Shown: piece by piece, positions 34,453 to 45,300 of the stretch
Numbering within the stretch: position 1 is the first letter of the stretch
Layout of the letters: each line of letters opens with the position of its first letter
From: Terriglobia bacterium
GTDB lineage: Bacteria; Acidobacteriota; Terriglobia; Acidiferrales; UBA7541
Length of the DNA: 57,018 nt
Assembly (NCBI GenBank): GCA_020073375.1
Contig: JAIQFG010000020.1
Location: 1 to 57,018, forward strand
Reading direction: 5' to 3'
Notes under the pieces: generated by a model
What the model was told of the DNA's origin: nothing
The model's database searches: none
The model's input: only the letters and a program-made list of their open reading frames with translations
Program-made: the position numbers and the translations under genes

Positions 34453-36156
34453 TCAGCGCGCCAACCGCTTTCCGGCTGCCGCCGGCGGCTTCCTTGTACT
34501 TTGCACACCTGCAACGGCCCAATGAAAACTCCGTTCCTCGCAATGGTAGTTCTCGGCCAGGTTGGCGTCTCCCGAGCCGTTGAAGATCGGCGCCTGGGGG
34601 TACGGGCAAAGTGGCAGCGTGCGGTCTACTGTTCCGTTAGTCAGGTGCGATGCGATAATTTTTTCAGGCGCGACCCCGTCTTCCACCCAGTGGTCCAAAG
34701 CCATCACCACGTCATGCTGCGCATCGAGCTGTGGCGGAAGGCCCTGGTTTGCCCCGCCGAAGATGTTCGGTCCGGGCCCGTTGGCGCAATGATGCATCCC
34801 CGGGACCATATAGAGTCGCGCGAAATCCATCACCGCGTACGCGTTGGGTTCGCCCTGTTCCCCCGCGCGATCTTTTCCCATGGTTCCGATCACGTCTTCA
34901 TAGTATTCGATGGTCCGGAGCGGCGTGATCGAGTGGTCAGCCCAGCCGTGGTACAGGATCAATTTCCCCCCATGCGCCTTGAACTCGGAAAGGTCCGGGT
35001 TGGCATTGTCCTGCGCCGGTGTCAGCGGCACCAGGGCCGCCAGCGAGGCGTCAAAGTGGAATTGTTTCACTAGGTCGAATTCCGGGCCGAACACGAACTG
35101 CCGCATGAATATGTCCGCCAGATTCCAGGTGGACGCCGGTTTGGCGGCGTCGGTTCCGTCGCCAGTGAGAAAGGCGCGGTAGTCGTCTTCATGTCCGGGG
35201 ACAAAACCGGGGTGCAACTCGGCGCCCGAGGCGCTTACCGGCCCGGTCAACATCTTTTGCAGTGCCTGCGCCTGGCCCGCCGTCAGGCAGCTGGGGCCGT
35301 CGCCGGACGGGCAGACGATCGTCTTGGGATCGAACTTGCACCGCCCGGGAGTCATCAGTAGCCCGTTGATAGCGCTGCCGCTCTCGCGGCACGCGTTCAT
35401 CGTGGCTTTCTCGATCACCGGAATCTTGGCCGGCGGAATTGGAGCCGGCGCCAGCGCCTGGGCGTTCCACGCGTATTGCATCATCAGCCGCGTCCGGTCG
35501 ATCACCGGATCGCCCGCGATCGCCGCATCGAAATCGTCGGGGTATCGCTGGACTTCAGCCAGCGCCATTTTGCCTCCGTTCGAGCAGCCCACGAAATACG
35601 AGCGCCGCTCGTGCTGCGCATAGAAGGCGCGCAGAATCTGTTTACCGATCAGCGTGACCACATGCGTAGCGAGGTAGGCGTAGTTATTCTGCGCGTCCAG
35701 ATTATTCCACGCCCAATTCGCATCCTTGGCCTCGTGTCCGGTGTCCGAACCCGCGGCAGCGTATCCCTCGGTCAGCGCCTGCGTGAGCCTGGGGATCACG
35801 CCGTTGTATCCGCCGCCCCCTGCGACAAAATATTTTCCGTTCCATTTCGTGGTTGGCAGCGACACCTCAAATTGAATCGTGGATTGCGGTAGATTGTGAA
35901 TCTTCCCCAGCACCTTGCAATATTCCGGCACGGCGCCTGCCGCCGGAACCACGCTTGCCGACGTAATCGTGGTGTCCTTCAGCGCCAGCCCGGCAAGCCC
36001 GGCGCAATCGGCAGCTGCAGCCCGGGCGGCGCCGGTCGCCAATACAAGAAATACTGTCAGCGCACATAACCGCAAATAGACGCCCGTTTTGGAGCGCGCC
36101 ACAACCAGGTTGCGGTCGAAACTAGACGCGGTCGAGCGCGTTCCCTCGGTATGCAT
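34453..36156 (-). CDS. Tannase/feruloyl esterase family alpha/beta-hydrolase
   Basis: Predicted 567-aa secreted esterase. ATG 36156 is 6 nt after GGAGG; the open frame continues to 36222 without such a site. A signal-anchor-like segment LRLCALTVFLVLATGAARA ends near residue 46. The nucleophile is Ser192 in VGCSNGGKMALAE, with the acid in LYHGWADHSITP and the His in VPGMHHCANGPGP. Cys191 and the Cys after the catalytic His match the CS-D-HC disulfide arrangement known in this family, so the site looks intact. Family members cleave gallate, feruloyl or related aromatic esters from plant material; which one cannot be said. It follows the 3,904-aa gene by 167 bp on the same strand. Confidence 0.9.
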   Translation of the reverse strand: MHTEGTRSTASSFDRNLVVARSKTGVYLRLCALTVFLVLATGAARAAAADCAGLAGLALKDTTITSASVVPAAGAVPEYCKVLGKIHNLPQSTIQFEVSLPTTKWNGKYFVAGGGGYNGVIPRLTQALTEGYAAAGSDTGHEAKDANWAWNNLDAQNNYAYLATHVVTLIGKQILRAFYAQHERRSYFVGCSNGGKMALAEVQRYPDDFDAAIAGDPVIDRTRLMMQYAWNAQALAPAPIPPAKIPVIEKATMNACRESGSAINGLLMTPGRCKFDPKTIVCPSGDGPSCLTAGQAQALQKMLTGPVSASGAELHPGFVPGHEDDYRAFLTGDGTDAAKPASTWNLADIFMRQFVFGPEFDLVKQFHFDASLAALVPLTPAQDNANPDLSEFKAHGGKLILYHGWADHSITPLRTIEYYEDVIGTMGKDRAGEQGEPNAYAVMDFARLYMVPGMHHCANGPGPNIFGGANQGLPPQLDAQHDVVMALDHWVEDGVAPEKIIASHLTNGTVDRTLPLCPYPQAPIFNGSGDANLAENYHCEERSFHWAVAGVQSTRKPPAAAGKRLAR

Positions 36157-36323
36157 GATTTTCCTCCCGCAGGTGTCACGGAATGGTGTGAAAAGTGTAG
36201 TCCCAACCGGCTTCATTCTCACGGGGCCTGCGCCTCATTCTAGGGCCCGGGGCACCCGCGCGGACGTAGGCATGCTAGCCTCCCCGGTTGGTACATGCAG
36301 GTTGTATCACAACTGGCAGTTCG

Positions 36324-39300
36324 TTACTGCACGTTGATGGCAACGTTTATTTGTTTGGCAACGCCGCCCGATGTGGCCGTTACCGTGACGCTCGACGGGC
36401 CCTTCTGCGTGGACATCATGGCGGTGGAGCAGCCCACCAACCCTGCCGAGGTAATCACCAGCAATGCCAGCGCGAGATACACAGGGCGTCCCCGCAAAGC
36501 TGCAATCCGCTGCTGCTTTGTGAGCCAAAGAATCGCCATTCCCGCCAGTGCCGTCACCGGAATCAGTGGCATGAACGGAGTCCATGGATCGCGCCGCCGC
36601 GAGGACGGAGGCAGGCTCGCGGTGGTTGAGATTGTCAGCACTGTTGAGGCGCCACTCGGGCTCCCCTTTGTGATGGTTGTGGGGTTCAGCGCGCAAGTCG
36701 CACCCGAGAGCCCCGCAGGCAAGGCGCAAGTGAAGGTCACATCGGCCGGCAAAGCGATGGCCGGAGTGGTCGTCACATTCAACGTCACGGTGGCCGGCGT
36801 GCCTGCCGTCACCGAGACCGTCCCGGTGGTGGCTTGAGCCACATTGAAGTCCGTGACATTGAATGTGGCAGTCCCCGATGTGCCGCCTCCTGGCGCGGGG
36901 TTGGTCACAGACACGTTGAACGCACCCGTGGCCGCGATATCCGCAGCCGTGATGGCGGCGGTGACCTGCGTCGCGCTGACCAGTGTGGTGGTCTTGGCCG
37001 CACCGTTGAAATTCACCACCGACGAAGCATTGAAGTTTGTTCCATTCACGGTCAGGGTGAAGGCTGCTCCTCCCTTGATCCCGCCGGTGGGCGAAATCGT
37101 CGTCACCGTCGGCGCCGGATTGTTTACCGTGAACGATGAATTCCCCGAGGCTCCTCCGCCCGGCCCCGGGTTCGTAACGGACACGTTTAAAGTTCCGGCC
37201 GCGGCAATGTCCGCCGCCGTGATCGCCGCGGTCACCTGAGTTGCGGAGACAAACGTCGTCGTTTTGGCGGCGCCGTTGAAATTCACTACTGAAGTGGCCA
37301 CGAAGTTGGTTCCGTTAACGGTCAGCGTAAATGCTGCCCCGCCCGCCGTTCCGCTAGTGGGTGAAACCGACGTGACTGTGGGCACTGGATTATTCACGGC
37401 AAAGGTTACGGCGGCCGACGGGCCGGACGTGGGCGCCGGGTTCGAGACCGTCACGTTGAGCGTACCGGCCGTGGCGATGTCCGCCGCGGTGATCGCGGCC
37501 GTGACCTGTGTTGCGCTCACAAACGCGGTCGCACGCACAACGCCATTGAAGCTGAGCGTGGCGCCGTTCAGGAAGCCCGTCCCGTTCACGGTGAGGGTGA
37601 AAGCTGCGCTGCCCACGATCGCGTTGGTCGGCGAAAGCGTAGTGATCGTCGGCACAGGATTGTTCACGGCAAAGGGCGATGTTCCCGATGTGCCGCCGCC
37701 CGGCGCCGGATTGGTGACCGTTACGTTGAAGGTTCCGGCCGCCGCGATGTCTGCCGCTGTGATCGCCGCAGTCACCTGCGTCGCGCTCACGAACGTAGTC
37801 ACCTTGGCCGCACCGTTGAAGTTCACCACCGAAGTGCCCAGGAAGTTGGTGCCGTTGACCGTCAGGGTAAATGCCGCTCCGCCCTTGGTCGCGCTGCTGG
37901 GAGAAATCGTTGTGATTGTCGGGACAGGATTATTCACGGTAAATGTGGAATTCCCCGATGTGCCTCCGCCCGGCGCCGGGTTGGTGACCGTTACGTTGAA
38001 GGTTCCCGCCGCGGCAATGTCCGCCGCCGTGATCGCCGCCGTAACCTGCGTCGCGTTTACCAGAGTGGTTGTCCTGGCTGTGCCGTTAAATTTCACCACG
38101 GACGAGGAATTGAAGTTCGTGCCGTTGACTGTCAGCGTGAACGCAACCCCGCCCGCCGATGCGCTGGTGGGAGAAATTGTCGTGATTGTCGGCACCGGGT
38201 TATTCACGGTAAACGCCGAAATTGCCGAGGTTCCGCCGCCCGGCGCCGGATTGGTGACCGTCACGTTGAACGTTCCGGCCGCGGCAATGTCCGCCGCCGG
38301 AATCGCCGCCGTCACCTGAGTCGCGGAGACAAACGTGGTGGTTTTCCCCGCCCCATTGAAATTCACTACCGACGAAGAATTGAAATTCGTGCCGTTGACC
38401 GTAAGCGTGAATGCGACTCCGCCCGCTATCGCGCTGGTGGGCGAGAGAGTCGTAATTGTTGGCGCCGGGTTATTCACAGTGAATTGTGAATTACCCGAAG
38501 CGCCTCCGCCCGGTGCCGGGTTCGCCACCGAGACGTTGAATGTTCCGGCCGCGGCAATGTCCCCCGCCGCGATTGCGGCTGTTACCTGCGTTGCATTCAC
38601 GAACGTCGTGACCTTAGCTGCTCCATTGAAATTCACCACCGCGCCGGAAACGAAGTTCGTCCCGTTCACGGTCAGGGTAAATGCTCCTGCACCCGCCGTG
38701 GCGCTGGCGGGAGAAAGCGTGGTAATCGCCGGCGTAGGATTATTCACGGCAAAGGACGAATTTCCGGACGTCCCGCCTCCCGGCGCCGGATTAGTGACCG
38801 TCACGTTGAAGGTTCCGGCCGCGGCAATGTCCGCCGGCGTGATCGCCGCCGTCAATTGGGTTGCGCTGACGAACGTCGTTGTCCGCGCCGATCCGTTAAA
38901 TTTCACCACCGAGGTAGAAACGAAATTGGTCCCATTTACGGTCAGCGTGAACGCGGCTCCGCCCGTCGCCGCACTGGTTGGCGAAAGCGTAGTAATCGCG
39001 GGAACGGGATTGTTGATCGTGAATGTCTGGACCGCAGACGTCCCGCCCCCCGGAGCAGGGTTGGTCACCGACACGTTCACCGTGCCCGCGGCCGTCACCT
39101 GGCCAGCTGGAATCGAGATCGTGAGCGTTGCGCCGCCGTTGGTCGCTACTCCTCCCGTATCCGCACTCGCGCCAAAATTTACGATTGAGCCGGCGATGAA
39201 ATTCGTTCCGGTCAGCGTCAGGTTCACCGCTTGCCCCACGAGCCCGCTGGTCGGGCTGATCGTGGTGAGCGTCGGAACGGGATTCGGCGCGCTCGAGATC

Positions 39301-42300
39301 GTAAACACAAAGTTCGTGGTTGTGCCGCCGCCGGGAGCAGGGTTAGTCACCGTGACGTTCCCGGATCCCACGGTTGCGATATCGGCCGACGGAATGGTTG
39401 CGGTCAATTGCGTCGCACTGACGAACGAAGTGGTCCGCGCCGATCCGTTGAAATTCACCACCGAGGTGGCCACAAAGTTGGTTCCGTTCACCGTCAGTGT
39501 GAATCCAGCCCCGCCTGCGATAGTGCCGTTCGGGCTAAGCGATGCGATGGTTGGCACAGGGTTGTTCACGGTAAAGGTTGCATTACCGGACGTGCCTCCG
39601 CCCGGAGCCGGATTGGTTACCGTCACGTTGAAGGCTCCGGCTGCGGCGATGTCCGCCGCCGTAATTGCGGCCGTTACCTGCGTCGCGCTCACGAAGGTTG
39701 TGGTCCTGGCCGCTCCGTTGAAATTCACCACCGAGGAAGAAATAAAGTTGGTCCCATTCACCGTCAAGGTGAAGGCCGTTCCGCCCTTGGTCGCGGAACT
39801 GGGCGAAAGCGTGGTGATCGCCGGGACCGGATTATTCACGGCGAACGAAGCATTTGTCGTTGTTCCGCCGCCGGGAGCCGGGTTGGTTACCGATACGTTG
39901 AAGGTTCCCGCCGTGGCGATGTCCGCGGCCGCGATCGCGGCCGTCACTTGCGTCGCGCTTACAAACGTCGTGGTCTTTGCAGCCCCGTTGAAATTCACCA
40001 CCGCGCCGGAAACAAAGTTCGTCCCGTTCACGGTCAATGTAAACGCCCCGCCGCCCACGATCGCGCTGGCCGGCGAAAGCGTGGTGATCGTCGGAGCCGG
40101 ATTGTTCACGGTAAACGTTGCATTTCCCGACGTGCCGCCGCCCGGAGCCGGGTTGGTCACCGTCACGTTGAATGTTCCCGCCGCGGCAATGTCCGCCGCC
40201 GCGATCGCGGCCGTCACCTGCGTCGCGCTCACAAACGTCGTGGTCTTGGCCGCCCCGTTGAAGTTCACCACCGAGGTGGAAACGAAGTTGCTCCCATTCA
40301 CCGTGAGGGTGAAGGCCGTTCCGCCCTTGTTCGCGCTGGTCGGCGAAAGCGCGGTGATCGCCGGAGCCGGATTGTTTACGGCAAAGGGTGAATTCGCCGA
40401 CGTGCCTCCGCCCGGCGCTGGGTTGGTCACCGAAACGTTGAAAGTTCCGGCCGAGGCAATGTCCGCCGCCGTAATCGCGGCCGTGACCTGTGTGGCGCTG
40501 ACAAACGTCGTGGTCTTCGCCGCCCCGTTGAAATTCACCACCGAGGAAGTATTGAGATTGGTGCCGTTAACGGTCAGCGTGAACGCAACTCCGCCCGCCG
40601 TCGCGCTGGTCGGCGAGAGTGTAGTGATCGTTGGGGCCGGGTTGTTCACGGTGAAAGTTGCATTCCCCGACGTCCCTCCGCCCGGCGCGGGGTTCGTCAC
40701 GGTCACATTGAACGTTCCCGCGGTGGCGATGTCCGCCGCCAGGATTGTCGCCGTCACTTGCGTCGCGCTCACAAACGCGGTCGTCTTGTTCGCGCCGTGG
40801 AAGGCTACCGTGGCGCCCGAGACGAATCCCGTGCCGTTCACCGTCAGCGTGAATCCGGCCCCGCCCGCTGTCGCGCTGGTGGGCGAAATCGTGGTGATCG
40901 TGGGAGGCGGATTGGTCACCGCGAAGTTTACCGCCGCCGTCGTTCCTCCCCCGGGAGCGGGATTGGTCACCGTTACAGGGAACGTTCCAAACGCGGCGAG
41001 ATCCCCGGCCAGGATCTGAATGGTCAGCTGGGTTGCGCTCACAAACGTCGTCGTGCGCGCCGCGCCGTTGTAATTCACCACGGAAGACGAATTGAAGTTG
41101 GTGCCGTTCACCGTCATTGTGAAGCCAGCGCCGTTCACCAGCCCTCCCGAGGGCGAGAGCGAGGTAAGCGTCGGGACAGGGTTGTTCACGGTAAAGGGCG
41201 AAGTTCCCGACGTGCCGCCGCCCGGGGCCGGGTTGGTGACCGTCACGTTGAATGTTCCGCCCGCGGCAATGTCCGCGGTGGTAATCGTCGCCGTGATCTG
41301 CGTGGCGCTTACAAACGTCGTCGTCTTGGCCGCGCCGTGGAAATTGACAACTGAGCCGGACACAAAATTCGTTCCATTCACGGTCAGCGTGAATCCGGCG
41401 GCGCCCGCCGTAGCGCTGGTCGGAGAAATCGTGGAGATGGTCGGCAGCGGGAAGGTGACTGTGGTCGGATCGGTCGCTGTTTTACCCGTGGTGCCGGTGT
41501 CTCCGGCGTTCGTCACGGTCGCGGAATTGATGGGCGTTCCGGCGGCCGCCGCGGCTACGTTCACCACCAGATTGAACGCGCTGCTTCCGCTGGTCGCCGC
41601 GATTGCCGTGGAACTGGTGCAAGTAATGGTCTGGGTCACGGTAACGCACGTCCACAAGCCGGAATTCGTGTTGCTGTTGAAAGTCATCCCGGTCGGCAAT
41701 GTATCGGTGACCGTGGTCGTGCCCGTGGTCGGTGCGCCGCCGCTGTTGGACACAGTGATCGTGTATGTCCCGGTCTGGCCGACGGTAAAGTTCCCCGTGT
41801 GAACTTTCCCAATGGTTAAGTTCGGCGCGATGCCCGTGCCGTTCAGCGTGACCAGGTGCGGACTCCCCGCATCGCCCGGCCCGTCGATCAATGTCAGCGT
41901 CGCGGTCCGAGGTCCAGTGCCGGTCGGCTTGAATGTGACAGCGACCGAGCAGGATCCTGTAAGAGCCGGAATGCCTGTCCCGCCCGTGCAACTGTCGGTG
42001 CCAATCGCAAAATCGCCGGCGTTTGTGCCGGTGATCGTCGGCGTGCTGGTCATGGAGACCGCGGCGCCGGTGAAGTTACTGAGCGTGACGGTTTGCGGCG
42101 CGCTCGTCGTGTTCAGCAGCTGGTTGGTGGCAAATGTCAGTGGATTCGGGCTTACGCTGACGACGGGATTCGCGCCGGTGCCGCTCAAGCTCACCGGGTG
42201 CGCGCCGGTATTGTCCGTGATCGTAACCGTGGCGGTCCGCGGATTAATAGTTCCCGTCGGCGAAAACGTGATGTTCACGATGCAAGTGCCGGTCAGCGCA

Positions 42301-45300
42301 TGGATGATTGCGCCATTGGTGCAAGTGGTTCCGGCGGCGATGGCATAGTCGGCCAAGTTCGTTCCGCTCAGGAGTACGCCTGTCAGTGTCACCGGAGCAT
42401 TCGTCGTATTTTTCAGCTGGACGAGTTGCGCTCCGCTGGTCGTTCCCTGGTTCTGCGAAGCATAGGTCAACGACGTGGGCGTAACCGTGACCGTGCCTAG
42501 CTGGCCGGTTCCGTTCAGCACCACCGATTGCGACGCCAGCGGCGCCTGTGGGATCACCGTCAACAATCCGGTGCGGGCTCCCTGCGCGAAGGGGGTAAAT
42601 GCAACGGCAACAGTGCAGCTTGATCCTGCCGCGATCGAGAAGCACGAATTAAAGTTCGGGAACGAGAAGTCGTTGCCATTCGTGCCCGTCAAGGTCTCGT
42701 TGGAAAGGAACAGGGTCGAGTCTCCGGTGTTCGACACTGTAACGAATAGCGTGGAGCTCTGCGTGTTCACCGTCTGATTTGGGAAGGTGAGCGGGGAGGG
42801 TGATAGGCTCATCACCGGCCCGGTCGCCGAGCCATTCAGCACGAGCGTCAGCGGCCCTCCCACCGACAGCGTATAGACCAGTTGCGCCGTGCGATTACCG
42901 CGCGCGGTCGGCGAGAAATTAATGCTCACTTGGCACGAGGAGCCACCGGACGCCAAAATCGGAGTGCCGCTGGCGCAGGTCGTGAACCCGATGGTGAAAT
43001 CAGCCGCGTTGGTTCCCGTGATGGCCGGCGTGTTTGTAAGAGTCACGGTCGACGCCGACCCATTGCTCAGCGTGGCCGTAATAGATGCGAAGCCCCCTAC
43101 TGAAGTCGATGGAAATGCAACCGGACTGGGAGCAAACGCCAGGATCGTGCTCCCGGTCCCGGACAAATTCACGTTGATGGGGCTGCCGGCGGGGCCGGTG
43201 AAGGGAATTTGCAGTTGCCCGGACCGCGCTCCCGCGCCCTTGGGCGTGAATTGCACGAACATCTGGCATTGGCCGCCAAACGCCGTAAGCGTGCCGCAAC
43301 TCGGAGCAAACAGGAAACTGAAATCGCCCGCATTGGTTCCTCCGAAGGCGAGCGTGCCCGTCACCAGCGGCGTCGCGGTGTTGTTTGTCAGCGTAAAGAC
43401 CTCGGAATTACTGGTGGAGTTAAGGGCCACCGCGCCGAAATCGAAGCTGGCCGGATCCACGACCACGCCCGCGCCTCCGGCAACCGCGATTCCATCCACG
43501 CTGATACTGCTCGTGGTGTTGGGATTATTGTTGGCGTTGCTGGTGATGCTGAGCGTCGCGAACAGCGTTCCCGTTTCCACTGGTGCAAAGGCGATGCTGA
43601 ACGTGCAGGTATTGCCCGGCCCGGGCGCCGCCGGAATCGGTGTGTTGATTGCGCAAGTGGATCCCGAAGTGGTGAAGTCCCCTGCGTTTGTTCCGGTCAG
43701 CGAGATGCTCGTAAGCGTGAGCGGCCCGTTCCCGGTATTGGTTACGGTAACGGTCTGCGCAGCGCTCGTAGTGCCGGTTGGCTGCGAATTGAAGAACACG
43801 AATGTAGAAGAGAGAGAAATCTTGGGCGTCAGGACGCCGGTGCCTTGCAGTGTTACGGTTTGTGTGCCGCCCGAGCTAGGGATGATCGTCAGTGTAGCGG
43901 TTCTGGACCCTTGCGTACTGGGCGTGAACGTGATCGCCACCGAGCAAGTCCCGCCCGAGCCCAAAATGTGCGCGCCGTTCGTGCATGTAGTTCCCGCGCC
44001 GTTGACGATTGCAAATTCACTGGCATTGGTTCCTGTAATGCTTCCGGGAGTGGTGATCGTGATCTGGCTGGCCCCTGCATTAATTAGGAAAACGGCGCGC
44101 GCGGCGGCCGTTTGCCCCACAGTCTGATTCCCGAAATCGAGCGTGCTGGTCGACACGCTCACCACGGAGGGTTCGCCCACCCCGCTGAGCACAACCGTGC
44201 GCGGGCTTCCCGCGTCATCGTCTGCAACCGTCATATTCGAGGTCACAGCGCCCGTCGCGGTCGGCGTGAACACCACGTCCATTGCGCACGACGTTCCAGC
44301 CTTCACCGTGCCGCCGTTGATGCAGGTCGAACTCGACGCCAGTGTGAATACGGCGTTCCCGGTTGAAATATTCAGGTTATGAACGTCCACCGATGAAAGG
44401 TTTGTCAGGATCACGCGCTGCGGCAGACTCGCGGTCAGCACGATTTGCCCGCCGTACGTGAGGAAACCCTTGTTGAGCGTCACCGGCCCGGGGATGCCAG
44501 TGCCGGAAAGATTCACGACGATGGGGCTGCCTGTGGCGCCCGTAAAGCTGATCGTGGCCGTCGCCGACCGCGGGCCCAGCGCACTGGGAGTAAACGTCCC
44601 CGAGATGCTGCAACTGGTATTCGCCGGAACCACTCCGCCGGGCGCACACGTGTCGCTGAGCGCAGCGGTAAAATCGGTCGGATTGGTCCCGCCTATCGCG
44701 ATGCTGGAGACGGTAATCGCTCCCGCCGTCGCGTTAATCAGCTGGTCGCTCCCGTTCAACGTGAACCCGACATACTGGCTTCCAAAATTCGCGGGGTTTA
44801 CCGCAACCGACACGCCGACCAGGCCGATCCCGGTCAGAGTGGCAACTTGCGGGCTACCCGCGAATCCGGTGTAGTTGAATGAAATCGTCGCCGAGCGCGC
44901 TCCTGCTGCGGTGGGCAGGAATTTTGCTTCCACGATGCAAGTTCCGCCCAATGGCAGCACCAGACCGTTCTTGCAAGTGGTTGGCCCAGCGTTGATCGGA
45001 AAGTCTCCAGGATTTGTGCCGCCTTCCACGATCGCCGCGGGGCTCCCGTTGGTGAGCGTGACCACCACGCCCGACCCGTTGATCAGCGTGTAGTCCGCCG
45101 CAAACGAGGATACCCCCACAATCTGCGACCCGTAGTTGACGGCCGACGGGCGCACGATCACTTGCGGGACGCCCGTGCCGCTCAGCGGCAATATCTGCGG
45201 GCTTCCAGCCGCGTCGTCATTGAGCAACAGGCTTGCGGTGCGAAGACCCGCCGCAGTGGGAATGAACGAAATGGAGACAAAGCAGGAGCCGCCCGGCGCC

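Noticed and set aside
37264..41019. Plus-strand open frames of 351 and 894 codons inside the IPT/TIG array
   Set aside because: They are antisense to the repeat array. The absence of stops is inherited from one 270-bp unit copied 17 times, and their translations are just the repeated antisense pattern.
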